Assembly: GCA_001430745.1 (NCBI GenBank)
Contig: KQ482057.1
Coordinates: 1,518,485-1,534,522 of the forward strand
DNA from: Auxenochlorella pyrenoidosa
Taxonomy: Eukaryota; Chlorophyta; Trebouxiophyceae; Chlorellales; Chlorellaceae
Direction: 5' to 3'
Length of the DNA stretch: 16,038 nucleotides
The notes below the pieces were generated by a model, which had not been told where the DNA came from, did no database searches, and saw only the letters and a program-made list of their open reading frames with translations. Shown here one piece after another: positions 1 through 9,600 of this stretch. Positions within the stretch are counted from its first letter, which is position 1, and every line of letters begins with the position of its first letter. The translations under genes and the position numbers were made by a program.

Positions 1-238
1 CTCCTCTCCCCCGCCCAGCCCCTCGCACCCCCACCGAGCCCCTCGCCGCCACCGCCCAGCCCCTCTCCCCCACCGCCACCCAAGCCCTCTCCTCCCAAGC
101 CCAAGTCCCCCGCCACCGCCCTCCCCGTCCCCTCCCCCGCCAAGCCCCTCCCCGCCTCCGCCTCCCAGCCCGTCCCCTCCCCCGCCCAAGCCCCTCCCCG
201 CCTCCGCCTCCCAGCCCGTCGCCGCCGCCGCCCCCCAG
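1..238 (+). other. Ser/Pro-rich coding tract with apparent frame changes
   Basis: The SPPPP pattern moves from frame 1 (about 25-105) to frame 2 (about 110-185) to frame 3 (186-238). The frame-3 end splices in phase with the exon at 358. Frame 3 alone is open throughout but loses the Ser-Pro regularity on the left. Either single-base errors or indels occur in this C-rich repeat, or an unrecognised intron ends here. Confidence 0.6.
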
Positions 239-3200
239 GTGAGCCTGGATGCATGGTTCACATCCTTGGCCTGCCTGCATGATACCCAGGCAGTTTGCCA
301 TTGTGTCGCCTCGAGCTGACCCCGTCTGCTTATGCCCCGCCCTCCACTTCCGCGCAGCCCACGCCCGCCGACGCCCATTGGTGAGCACGTGGCCATCGAC
401 AGCCGCTGCGAGCCTGGCTGGCTGCTCAGAATCCCAGGGTGGCATTCAAAGCCCAATCGCGAACTTGCTCCTGCTTCAAGTGGGGCTCGAAACCTGCCTG
501 TTGGTCAAGCGGCCCCCCTGCCCCCTCCACGTGCGGTGCAGCCAACGGCGCCAGCCAGATGTCCTGCACATGCGGCTACATCACCCAGCTCACCGTGGGC
601 CTGGTCACGCGCGAGGGCAAGGAGTATGCCGCAAAGCTGGCGCTGACCTGCAGCGACGGCAGCGTGGTGCCCGACCCCGTCACCTCCCTGCTGCAAGTCC
701 GCAACGACACGGGCCCTGTGGTGAGGGCACCTTGCAGCGACTGCAGGGCCGGAGTGGCAGCCGGCAGCCAGAAATTAGCAGCAAGGGACAGCGGTGGAGC
801 TGCCAGCCGAAGGAGCGCTGGGGGGCTGCCAACAGGGCTGGTGGGTGGCAAAGACTAGCCCTGTGACTGCACTGCTGCCTCCTTGTCCCCTGTGCGCAGT
901 GCAACGCCACCAGCCTGGTCACGACCGGTCCCCTGGCCGGCGGCTGCTCCTCCATGGCTGTCCAGTATGACCTTATCGAGGGCAACGAGGCTGACACCCA
1001 ACTGGGCAGCGCAGGTGGGGGCCCGCTCGCAAGCGGCGACGCAGTTGGTGCCCTTGCCTGAATGCCCGCCACACGCCGAGGCATTGGGCGGTACACAGAG
1101 AGGGACCTGCCATTCCTGACGATGTGTTGCACTGTGCCGCGCCCCTCCCCTCTGGCTGGCGCAGGCCGCGAGGGCAGCTTCGACACCAGCACGCCGCGGT
1201 GCCCCACCGGCCAGGTCATGCTGGGCCTGGCTTTCCAGCGCTACTCGTCCACCCAGGGGTCCAACCCCGTACTCACCGGGGTGATCAACAGCATGACCGC
1301 GGTGTGCGGCGTGCCCAAGACAAACGGCGTCTGCGCCAAGTGAGCGCGCAGCCCCGCCGGGCGCCGCCGCGCCTGCGCTGGCCGGCGCGGAGCAGGCGCA
1401 GAGCGGTCTGCCTGCACTGGGGTCGTGCAGCCCAACGCAGCCGTGCTCACCAGCTCTGGTGCAGGCGGAGAGGCCCAGCAGTATGTGCACCCGCCCCCGC
1501 CGACCCTGCCTTTTGTTGGCCCCGCCATCCGCCCCGCAGGTCGCCGCCGCCGTCCCCTCGGCCGCCGTCCCCGCGGCCGCCCTCGCCAAAGCCGCCGTCG
1601 CCGAAGCCGCCCTCCCCTCGGCCGCCGTCGCCAAAGCCGCCTGTGCCCATCTGTGAGCCCCTGCCAGCCCCCACCTCACAGTCTGCAAGCAGACCGCCGG
1701 GGCTACTTGCAGCCTGGAGGGCACCAACTGCATGCTGCCTGTTCACACACAGACATGTGGCTAGCCCTTACAAGTCCTGCCCCTCCTGCCGTGCAGCCAA
1801 TGGCGCGTTCTCCATGGCCTGCGGCTGCGGCTACGTCACCTCCCTCTCGGTCGGCATGGTGGCCAGGAACGGGCAGCAGTACGCCTCCAAGATCGCCCTG
1901 GGCTGCAGCGACGGCAGCGTGGTGCCCGACCCGGTCACCTCGTACGTCGGGGTGGTGCGCAACGCCACCGGCGCAGTGGTGAGCTTCAGCAGGCCATATG
2001 GCAGCGACCAGTCGAGCATGCGGTGCAGCGGCAGCGCAGCACGCTTGCAGGACCCGCCCCCCAGTGCGCCAACCTTGCTCCGGGCAGCCCTGCCCTCTGT
2101 GTACCTTGCAGGCACTGCCCCTGCACCCCCTCACGCTTTGGCTTGCCCCTGCCCACCTGGCCCGCAGTGCAACAGCACCAGCCTGGTCCAGACTGGGCCC
2201 CTGGCCGGCGGCTGCTCCTCCATGGTCATCCAGTATGAGCAGCTGAATGGGCTGCAGGTCGACACCCAGCTTGGCAGCGCAGGTGGGGGGGACCGCCTAC
2301 CAAAGCATGCACGCCGCAGCCGAGCCAAGCACAGGAGGGTGGACATTCATGCTGCAGCACTGCACTGTGCCGAGCTGCACCTATAGCGCTGCCTGGTTCT
2401 GCCACATGCCTTGATCCCTTCGCCGCGCCCCGCCCCTGCTGCAGGCCGCCCAGGCACTGGCATCACCAGCACAGCAAAGTGCCCTGCCGGCACGGTGCTG
2501 CTGGGCCTCAACCCCAAGCGCTACACCGTCACCCTGGGCTCCAGCAGCACCCTGAACGGCCTGCTGAACAGCATCACAGCCAACTGCGGTGTGCCCAAGA
2601 CGACAGGAGTCTGCGCACCCAAGTGAGCAGGGGCCAGGCAGGCGGGCAGCTTTGGTGGTGTGGCCAAGCACCGCCGTCTGGCTTGGCCGCCGTGCGCTGC
2701 AACGCCCCAGCTTTGCCTTCACCTGAGTCCCGCTTCCATACTGACAGCGCCGCTCCTGGCAACTGGTACTGCCTGCAGGAAGCCGCCGTCCCCGCCGCCG
2801 CGCCCTCCGCCCCCACTGGGCACCCCACGTGAGCCGCAGCCTGGGCAGACCAATGGATCAAAGCAATTTCTCCCTGCTCTGAGCAAGCAGCAGGCCCGTT
2901 GCAGTGAGCACTGCACCCACAGCCCTAGCCCTGATGCCAGCTCCCCGTTCTCCACTCGCTTGCCATGGCCGTGCAGAGAACACCGCGGTGCGCAAGGAGT
3001 GCTCCTGCGGCTACGTTTCCTCCTTTGAGGTCGGCTTCATCAACTCAGGCGGCAAGAGCTACGTGTCGCGCCTGAACGTGCGCTGCAGTGGCGGCGAGGT
3101 GCTCAAGGACGCCACCACCACGCTGCCCACCACCTGGCAGAGCACGCCGGCGGTGAGGGAGGGGAGGGAAGAGCGCAGCGAGGTCGGGTGGTTCACACAG

Positions 3201-5321
3201 AGCCGCAACACACACTTCTTGCAGTAACCACGGCTGAGGAAGCAGCCCATGCCTCCACCGAAGCTGCTTCATGTCGTCTCACACTTCCCCCCTTTGTTAT
3301 GCCCTGGCTGCCTGCAGTGCGTGGGCGCCGGCAAGCTGACGACGGGGCCCAACGCGGGCGCCTGCACCTCCTTTGCTGTGCGCTACGACAAGGTGCTGGG
3401 CCAGGAGGCAGACGTGGGCATCGTCAACGCAGGTGGGGTGGCTGGCTTCTGTTTGGGCGTGTAGTGAGCTGAATGCACCATCCCATGCAGGGCGTGAAAG
3501 CGTCAGGATTCTGACCCAGCCCCTCATTTGCCGACTACCCTGCTTCCACAGGCCGCGCCGGCACCAACACCGCCACCGTTCGCTGCGCTTCTGGCGTCCT
3601 CATTGGCGTCGCCTTCCGCCGCTACTCTGGAGGACCAAACTTTGCCACCCTCAACGGCAGTGAGTGGGGCTTTTGCTGCATGCCTTGCAAGCAGTCCAGC
3701 TCGCATGGTCATCGCGCAGCACGGCTGTCGCCAAGATTGTCGACCGGATCTGATCTGACCTGCCTGACCCATGCCCTTCCTTGCGGCGCAGTCATGAACA
3801 CTGTGGTGGCGGTCTGCGGCCCGCCGCCGACCAGGACGTGCCGCAGCCCCCCGCCGCCGCCGGTCAAGACTGCCCAGGGCTGGGGCGACCCCCACTTCCG
3901 GGGCTTCGATGGCTCCAGGTGGGTGGAGCAGCATTGGTCCTCGGTTGGCCGGGGAGGTTGAGGCAAAGTGGGAGGGCAGAGGAGACAGGGGGGGAGGGCA
4001 GGCAGGCTATGCGGGGGCAGGCCGGCCGGCGTCCCTCCGGTGCCGCCCACTCAGCTGAAGAGCCGCCTCGCGCACCCGCTTTCCTCCCCGCCAACTCTGC
4101 AGGTTTGACTTCCACGGCAAGCCGGGCCAGTGGTACGACGTGCTGAGCAGCAAGTCGCCATCGCTCAGCCTGTCCACGAGGGTGAGGCTGCCTCACCTTG
4201 CTCTATACGCCGGTTGCCACTGCGCCACTCGCTTGCCACCTGCCTGCATGCTGTGCCCTCTGGGGCCAGCTCGAGGGTCGCCCAGCCGCTGTCGGATTTT
4301 CGCTCCTCGATGTGCACACCTGCCTGCCTGCCTGCTGGAGGCCCAGGCACAGCGAGGGGACCCAACAGCGGATCCATGGATTATGGATGGCTTTGCCGAT
4401 GGTTTTTTTAACCCTTTCGGAGTGGTGCATCCTGCTGCCCCCTGTGCAGGTGGAGCAGAGCCGCAAGTACCCCGCTTACACATACATGAAGGAGTACGAC
4501 CTCATTGTCAACAACACCAAGGCGAGTGGCTGAATACTATTGAGGGCTGGGCAAACAGAAAGCCGGGCGACTGGCCAATGCATCTGCTGTGTGCCTCTTG
4601 ATCGCCCACCGAGGGAGCGGCAGCCCGGCAGGACACAGCGTGCACGGTGCACCCTGTCGCCGCTCACCGATGCTTCCCGCCTGCCCCCGACGCCTGCCCG
4701 CAGGTGGCTGTGTCGCTGCTGCCCCCGCTGCCCTCCTCCCCCGACATCTGGCGGCTGGCGGCCTCGGTCAACGGCCGCGTCCTGTCGCCAGGCACGACCT
4801 CCACGCCCACCGGCATCAAGGTCACCTTCTCCAAGGGGGGCGTGGGCAAGTTTGGCACCGCCAAGGTGCAGGCCGGCTTCATCACCATCTCCATGATCCA
4901 AAAGTGAGCTGCCGAGCTGGGCTGCCAGCCGCGCTGCCCTGCGCCAAGCCTGGCCGTGCTGCCCTGCTGCCTCGGCCTCGCGGCAGCCCGGCGCCCCCTC
5001 TAGAGTCCTCCCAATTCTGCCGCCCTTGGCTGCCAGGCGTGCGCTGCCTCGCCTGGCATTGCTGCTACATGCCGGTCCCGGCGCGAACCTCACACCCTGC
5101 TGGCGGCCCTCCCTGTGTCGTGCAGATGGCGCCCCGACCGCAACGAGCTGGCCGAGTTTTTGGACCTCAACATTATGCTGTACGGCAAGCTGCAGCTGCC
5201 GGTGACCGGCATCCTTGGGCCATCGTACGTCAAGGCCGCCCAGGCTGCCGCCGCTGCCAGCCCTGTGTCCGGCGCCGCCTCCGCCATCTTCTCGGCTGGC
5301 CTGGATGTGTCCGAGGGTTGA
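1..5321 (+). CDS. Modular secreted Pro-rich wall/matrix protein with three Cys8 modules and a GDPHF-type C-terminal domain (5' partial)
   Basis: Proposed exons: <1-238, 358-380, 542-720, 900-1014, 1165-1339, 1540-1652, 1797-1978, 2168-2282, 2445-2622, 2779-2828, 2977-3152, 3318-3432, 3552-3659, 3792-3918, 4103-4181, 4450-4521, 4704-4903, 5126-5321 (stop TGA). All phases agree, giving 734 residues counted from the codon at 237. Seen: a Ser/Pro-rich tract, then three modules (residues 9-165, 203-361, 378-527), each with eight cysteines and a CGY-x-[ST]-x-x-x-VG core, joined by SPPPSPRPP-type linkers. These are followed by GWGDPHFRGFDGSRFDFHG at residues 540-558. The GDPHF...FDFHG signature resembles von Willebrand factor D domains and plant root-cap proteins. 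Established: SPn tracts in green algae are usually hydroxyproline-rich, glycosylated and extracellular. Inferred: a cell-wall or matrix protein. The start codon and signal peptide lie left of the window. The intron after 4521 uses a GC donor. A jacalin-like or VMO-I-like beta fold for the module is possible but unproven. Confidence 0.85.
127..217 (+). repeat. Two tandem copies of a 45/46-bp Pro/Ser coding repeat
   Basis: Copy 1 is 127-171 (45 nt, exactly 15 codons) and copy 2 is 172-217 (46 nt). They are nearly identical apart from one extra C in the CCC run near 185-187. The 46-nt copy breaks the frame at the point where the proline-rich reading changes frame. Confidence 0.75.
358..1339 (+). 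repeat. Cys8 module 1 of the modular wall protein (four-exon unit)
   Basis: Exons of 23, 179, 115 and 175 nt with boundary phases 2-1, 1-0, 0-1 and 1-2. The 23-nt microexon encodes the linker PRPPTPI. The body holds eight cysteines in the contexts SCTCGY, TCSDG, CNAT, GGCSS, RCPTG, VCGVP and GVCAK. It aligns closely by eye with module 2 (shared CSDGSVVPDPVTS and PLAGGCSSM). Confidence 0.85.
1540..2622 (+). repeat. Cys8 module 2 of the modular wall protein (four-exon unit)
   Basis: Exons of 113, 182, 115 and 178 nt with the same phase series as module 1. The linker exon encodes repeated SPRPP and SPKPP units (residues 166-200). The body repeats CGCGYVTSLSVG, CSDGSVVPDPVTS, TGPLAGGCSSM and CGVPKTTGVC. 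It is the copy most similar to module 1, which suggests the more recent duplication. Confidence 0.88.
2779..3841 (+). repeat. Cys8 module 3, diverged, with an additional intron
   Basis: Exons of 50, 176, 115 and 108 nt plus the start of the exon at 3792. The module keeps all eight cysteines (KECSCGY, RCSGG, CVGAG, ACTSF, RCASG, VCGPP, TCRS), but the CSDGSVVPDPVTS stretch has changed to CSGGEVLKDATT. The last exon is split by an intron at 3660-3791 that modules 1 and 2 lack. An SPPPPPVK linker follows. Confidence 0.8.
3884..5321 (+). other. GDPHF-type (VWD / root-cap-like) C-terminal domain
   Basis: This covers residues 542-734 across exons 3792-3918, 4103-4181, 4450-4521, 4704-4903 and 5126-5321. 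GDPHFRGFDG, then FDFHGKPGQWYDVLSS, is the usual opening of a von Willebrand D-like domain. TGILGPSY near the end matches the G-[IV]-[LV]-G-x-[ST]-Y pattern seen late in such domains. The domain has no cysteines, unlike animal VWD domains. An Ala-rich tail follows. Similarity was judged by eye only. Confidence 0.6.
4522..4703 (+). other. GC-AG intron in the wall-protein gene
   Basis: The upstream exon ends NNTK at AAG|GCGAGT, and the downstream exon begins after CGCAG with VAVSLLPP. Both sides are phase 0. No GT donor nearby keeps the frame, and reading through meets TGA after GCG AGT GGC. Confidence 0.8.
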
Positions 5322-5872
5322 GAGACGAGTGGCGCGCCCGCCAGCGCTTGGCTGTCCAGATTTTTTGGTTCTTTGGTTCCCGCTTCCACCCATGCTGCGC
5401 CGCAAAGTGTCGCGGATGCATGCATACCAGGACATGCGCGCCACGCGCTCCCGAACCCAAACCCGTGGCCCCTTGCCTCCCCATTCCCATAAGCCCCTTT
5501 GATCGCGCCCCTCGACCTGCTCGCCGCGCGAGCTTTTCCATGCATGTCTCCCACCTGATGTTCATCCATGCGCAGTGTCCTGTGCCGATGCTCGGTGCCC
5601 CTGCGCGGCCCCAGTGTGCCTCAGCCAACAACCAACGCCACTTCGATCGCTCATCCTCTGCAAGTTGCTTCTCCACCCACCCCAGTCGACCGTTGGCCAA
5701 CTCTGCTGCCGACCTACGGCCGCCCCTCTGCCACCCCAACCCTAGTCTGTGCACTTGTCCATGTACCCCGTTCACCCTGCTGCCTTCCCCTCTTGCTTGA
5801 CGCTGCCGCTAACGATCCCAGTTGTCGCACGCCGTGCATCCCATGAAGCCATACTGACCCTCTATATTTTAT

Positions 5873-5880
5873 TCACGTGA
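5873..5880. promoter_or_regulatory. TCACGTGA palindrome (G-box/E-box type)
   Basis: A perfect 8-bp palindrome with a CACGTG core, the usual target of plant bZIP and bHLH factors. It lies 550 bp downstream of one stop and 780 bp upstream of the next start, so its gene assignment and any function are uncertain. An 8-mer can occur by chance. Confidence 0.25.
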
Positions 5881-6020
5881 CGATGAAACAGCATTCTGTC
5901 ACACAGCATCACAGCACAGCAGGTGCACAGAATGGAAAGCAACAGAGGCCAGCACCTCTCGCACGGCGCGAGGGGGAAGTTGCAAAGGGATTCCCCACCC
6001 ATCCACATTTCTGGGGGCCC

Positions 6021-6028
6021 TGACGTAA
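6021..6028 (+). promoter_or_regulatory. TGACGTAA (CRE/ATF-like bZIP site)
   Basis: This is one base off the TGACGTCA palindrome bound by bZIP factors. It lies about 630 bp upstream of the telobox gene start. It is listed only as a sequence match; no function is shown. Confidence 0.2.
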
Positions 6029-6658
6029 CAGGCAGCATTAGGCATCCACTTGAGAATCCGAGCATGCGCACAAGTGCTTGTTGCAATGCCCTGACCTCGC
6101 TGTTGCTGCGGCTTGCCGTGCCGCCATGGCAGGCACAGCACGCGGCTCCTCTGAGAAGTCACGCTCTTGTGGCCGACATTATCGCCGTTCCTGCCTAATC
6201 TGAGCTGCAGACCTCTCGGAGGCCTCGTTGTTGTTTGTTGTTACTCAACCAGTTGCCGGTTCTTTCCGCGCTCTGTCGACCAGGCTGCCCGCTGAAAGCG
6301 CTTGGAAGGTTCGAGAACGGGGTTGGGGCCGCCCAGCCGGCGCTGCCGTCGCCTGCCCGAGTTTCGGGTTTGGGGTTCCGCAGGGGTTGGTCACGCCGCA
6401 GCCCCCAGCCCCTCGATCGCCTGCCTGCACCACCCCGAGCGAGCCTCTGGGCAGGCGGGGAAGGGCTCGCGGCGTGAGCCTTGGCCCAGCGGTGCCGCCG
6501 CCTCTCCAACCACGCGCCGTGCATCCATCTCACCCTAGCATACTTACTTGTGCAACTGCTTCCCCGCTTGGTCCTAGCTGCACTGCTGCGTGTACGGCAG
6601 CAAATGATCAACAAAAGCCTCGACGGTCCTCCCACCAGCAGGTTTGGCGCACGCCGCC

Positions 6659-9600
6659 ATGGCGGCCCACAACGGCACGTCGCTCCTGTGGTCGTTTGAC
6701 CGCCTGATTGACTGCGACCCTGAGCGGCTGCACAGCAAGGTGCTGCTCGACACGCTGCTGCCCTTGGTCGCGAATTCGATCGAGGAGCTGCCCGACCGGG
6801 TGCAGGCGCGCCTCGCGCTGCGCCTGCTGGAGGATGACATGGCGGCGGGGCGCATCGACGACGTCACGCTCGACTACCTGCTCACCCTGGCCACCTGCGA
6901 GCTGGAAGGCATCGACGCCGACTTCCTGGCCCCGCTGCCGGCTCTAATCCTGGCGGTGAGGAGGCAGGAGTGCACAGCGCCCGCGTCTGGTGGCCTCGCC
7001 CTGCACGCTTGGCGTGTGCGAGCCCGGTATCCTGCCGCAGCATTGTACCGCTGGTGCAGGCAGCCGGCCTGGGCAGCGCCTGCTGCAGCGCTGCATGCCT
7101 GTCTGCTTCCCTGCCCCGCATGCAGGTGAAGACGGAGCTGGCGCTGCGGACTTTCCGCCCGCCCACCGCGCTGCCCCCGGCAGAGGCGCACGCCCAGGTT
7201 GACAGGCTGTTTGCAGGGGCGGCCAGCGAGGAGGAGGTTTCCAGGTGGGTGCTGCACAGGGCTGGGCGTGCTCTCAGCGGAATCAAGGCCGTAAGGTGCT
7301 GGTCGTTGCAGGCTGCAGGGCATGGGCGCAAGCAGAGAAGGCCTTGCTGCCGTGTCCAGCCCGCCAGCCCGCAAGCTCTGTTGTGCTTGAAGCCAACTGC
7401 CGCGGCGGCTGCGCCTGTGATGCAGGCTCGGTCGGCTGCATGCAGCGCTTGGCAGCCCCCAAGTAGCCAATGCATTGGAGGTCAGTGGGCATGCTGGGCA
7501 TGCGCGGTGCCTGTTTATGGTTGTTACTTTGTTGGAGGAGCCTGGTCAGAGCACTAGGTCTTTGCGGCCGTGGTCCAGCCCTCTACTCTCCTGCTTGTTT
7601 GCTGCACAATGCAGCACGCCGTGCCCACTCGTTGCAAATAGTGCCTCTGTTCAGTGTGCCACTCTGTGTCCTCCAACAGACGGAGTTCCCTTTCCACAAG
7701 CTGCTCGCAACGCTCAACAAGTTTGTGGCCAGGGCACGCGTGTCTGTGCCCTCACTCCTGAAGGTGCGATGCTAGGCTGGTGGCCCTCTGGCCTGCTTGC
7801 TCGCCAACACGCCCGGCGTGGCTGTGGTGCAATCTTCCTGTGGGCGAGGCCGTTCTGAGTTTCTGCCAGGCAGCAAGGATGTGTGCAAGTGTGCCTCTTG
7901 ACCACGGTCACTGGTGGAACGGTTTTTACCTGTGCAGCCTATCGAAGATGACATAAACGCCGGGCGCTACGAGCCCGCTGCGGGCGCTCCGCCTGGTCTG
8001 CCTCCTCCCCCGGCGGGCTTTGCCTCCCCGCGCCGTGCACAAGCGCCTGCGGCGCGTGGGCTCGCGTCGCCGGTTGCAGCCGCTGGTGTGGCAGCCCCTG
8101 GCGCTGCAGCCGCTGGCTTGCAAGACCTTGCTGATCTGGCGGCTGGTGCTGACATGGCCGATGGCTACGAGTCCCCACCGCCAGCACAGCAGCAGCAGCA
8201 GCAGAGGAGTGCTGGCCGTAGGTGGGTGCCAGCTGTGGTTGTGAGGGACATGCGTTTTGCGGTGGCAGCTGCGGTTTCCTCTCTTCAATCTGTTTTCTGT
8301 GCTCTCTGCCTGCCAGGCACGCATCGGCCAGCACCCAGCAGTGTACCAGCGGTGCCCTACTGTGTCCTCCCCTCGCACTTCATTTGCACTTTGCTGCCTC
8401 CCTGGCCCCGCCTGTCTATCCGTGGCCAGCAGGCGGCCGGCCGGCGAGCAACCTGCCGTGGTGGAGCAGCTGCACGCCCGCCTGGGCAGCCTAGCCCAGC
8501 AGGGCAGGGAGGACCCGCTGCCTGCGGCGCTAGGGGACGCGGCCGCTGCTGCTGCTGCAGCTGCCGCTGCGGCGCCCCTCGTGGCGGGTGGCGGTGGCGG
8601 CCGGACAGTGATGTGGGAGGACAGCCCAGCCGTCAAGGCAAGCTTGGCTTGGTCTGCCAGCTCAGCCCACTTGCCCTGGGGGAAGGACGCAGGGTGTTTG
8701 CCAAGTGCGTACGCACCAGGGATCTCCTGATCATTTCTGCCCTGCAGAGCACACGCTTGCAACCCGCCAGCATGCATGCATGCAGCCAAGAAAAGAATTG
8801 TCTGTCGACCCGCTGCTGCGCAGGGCGCCATGCCTGAGCTGCAGCACGAGCAGTACCCCCGTCCGCCCCCGCTGGTGGCGCCCGGCTCTGCCAGTCGGCT
8901 GGCCGGCCGGCGCGCTGTGGTTGCGCCCGAAGGCTCAGAGGAGATCCGGGTGGCTCTGGCGGCGGACGGCCAGCGTCGCAGGGTGGGTGCCGTCCTTGCT
9001 GGCTGGGCTGCTGGCTGCCTGCCTGGCGTTCTTCCAGCGCTTGTTGACGTGGTGGCGACTGTATATTTGTTTTCCAGGCCTGTGCAGCCTGCGCAATCTA
9101 CTGTGCAGCGCAGCAGTTGCCTGCTGAAAGCTATGATGCCTTGCTGGAGCCGCCTGCCGTTCGACCATCCGCCGTCTGGCCCCTGCCCTGCAGCCGCAGC
9201 GGTGGAACGGCGATGAGGAGGCGGAGTTGGTGCGCCTGGTCAAGCTGCACGGCCGCGGAAGCTGGGCACTGATTGAGAAGGAGGGCGCCGAGATGTTCCG
9301 GGGCCGCCGCAAGCAGGTGGGCCGCAGCCTGCCTCGTGGTAAAATCGACGCTTCCCGTGCAGCCTCTCCGCCACCTCCCCCTGCCTGGTGCCTCGCGCCG
9401 CAGACGTGCGCGCAAACGGAATCGCGTGCGCCTGCGCCGAGGCTCAACACGTGTGGCTTCTCATCCCCCCGTGTTGCCTGCCCCCTCTGCAGGTCGACCT
9501 GAAGGACAAGTGGCGCAACCTGGTCAGGGCGGGCAAGATCTCGGAGCAGGAGGAGAAGGAGATTGAGGTGGGCGTGGGTGTGGTCGCCTGCGGCGCAGCA

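Larger units (their letters stand above)
5322..6658. other. Intergenic spacer: 3' UTR of the wall-protein gene and promoter/5' UTR of the telobox gene
   Basis: I see no convincing coding exon; the open frames here are short, overlap on all frames and lack domain similarity. There is an AT-rich patch near 5860-5875. Two palindromic or ATF-like sites can be seen (entries below). No TGTAA, the polyadenylation signal common in volvocine algae, was seen. The start of the next gene sits in a good initiation context at 6653-6662. Confidence 0.6.

Noticed and set aside
855..1733. 292-residue Ala/Gly-rich open frame on the minus strand
   Set aside because: It is antisense to modules 1 and 2. Composition is typical of a GC-rich shadow, and it runs across plus-strand intron boundaries without change.
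1447..1746. Gly-rich minus-strand open frame resembling a glycine-rich protein
   Set aside because: It is the complement of the SPRPP/SPKPP linker exon; the periodicity comes from the proline repeat.
4476..5444. 322-residue open frame on the minus strand
   Set aside because: It lies antisense to the well-supported GDPHF-domain exons and their introns, is Gly/Arg/Ala-rich with no domain, and is explained by high GC removing stops from the opposite strand.
6228..6707. 159-residue plus-strand open frame upstream of the telobox gene
   Set aside because: It overlaps the telobox start in another frame, has low-complexity Pro/Arg composition and shows no splice-linked partner.
7237..7244. Alternative donor GTTTCC for exon 2 of the telobox gene
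   Set aside because: It would be in phase with 7680 but is a poor donor, whereas GTGGGT at 7245 plus the 55-nt exon gives good sites and continuous helical sequence.
7926..8831. 301-residue minus-strand open frame
   Set aside because: It is a shadow of exons 5 and 6 of the telobox gene (Gln and Ala repeats give Leu/Cys/Ala runs on the other strand).
9079..9193. Possible extra coding exon just before the Myb domain
   Set aside because: One frame is open after TTTCCAG, but it is not the frame of the Myb exon and no matching donor exists. A single 211-bp intron fits typical lengths.
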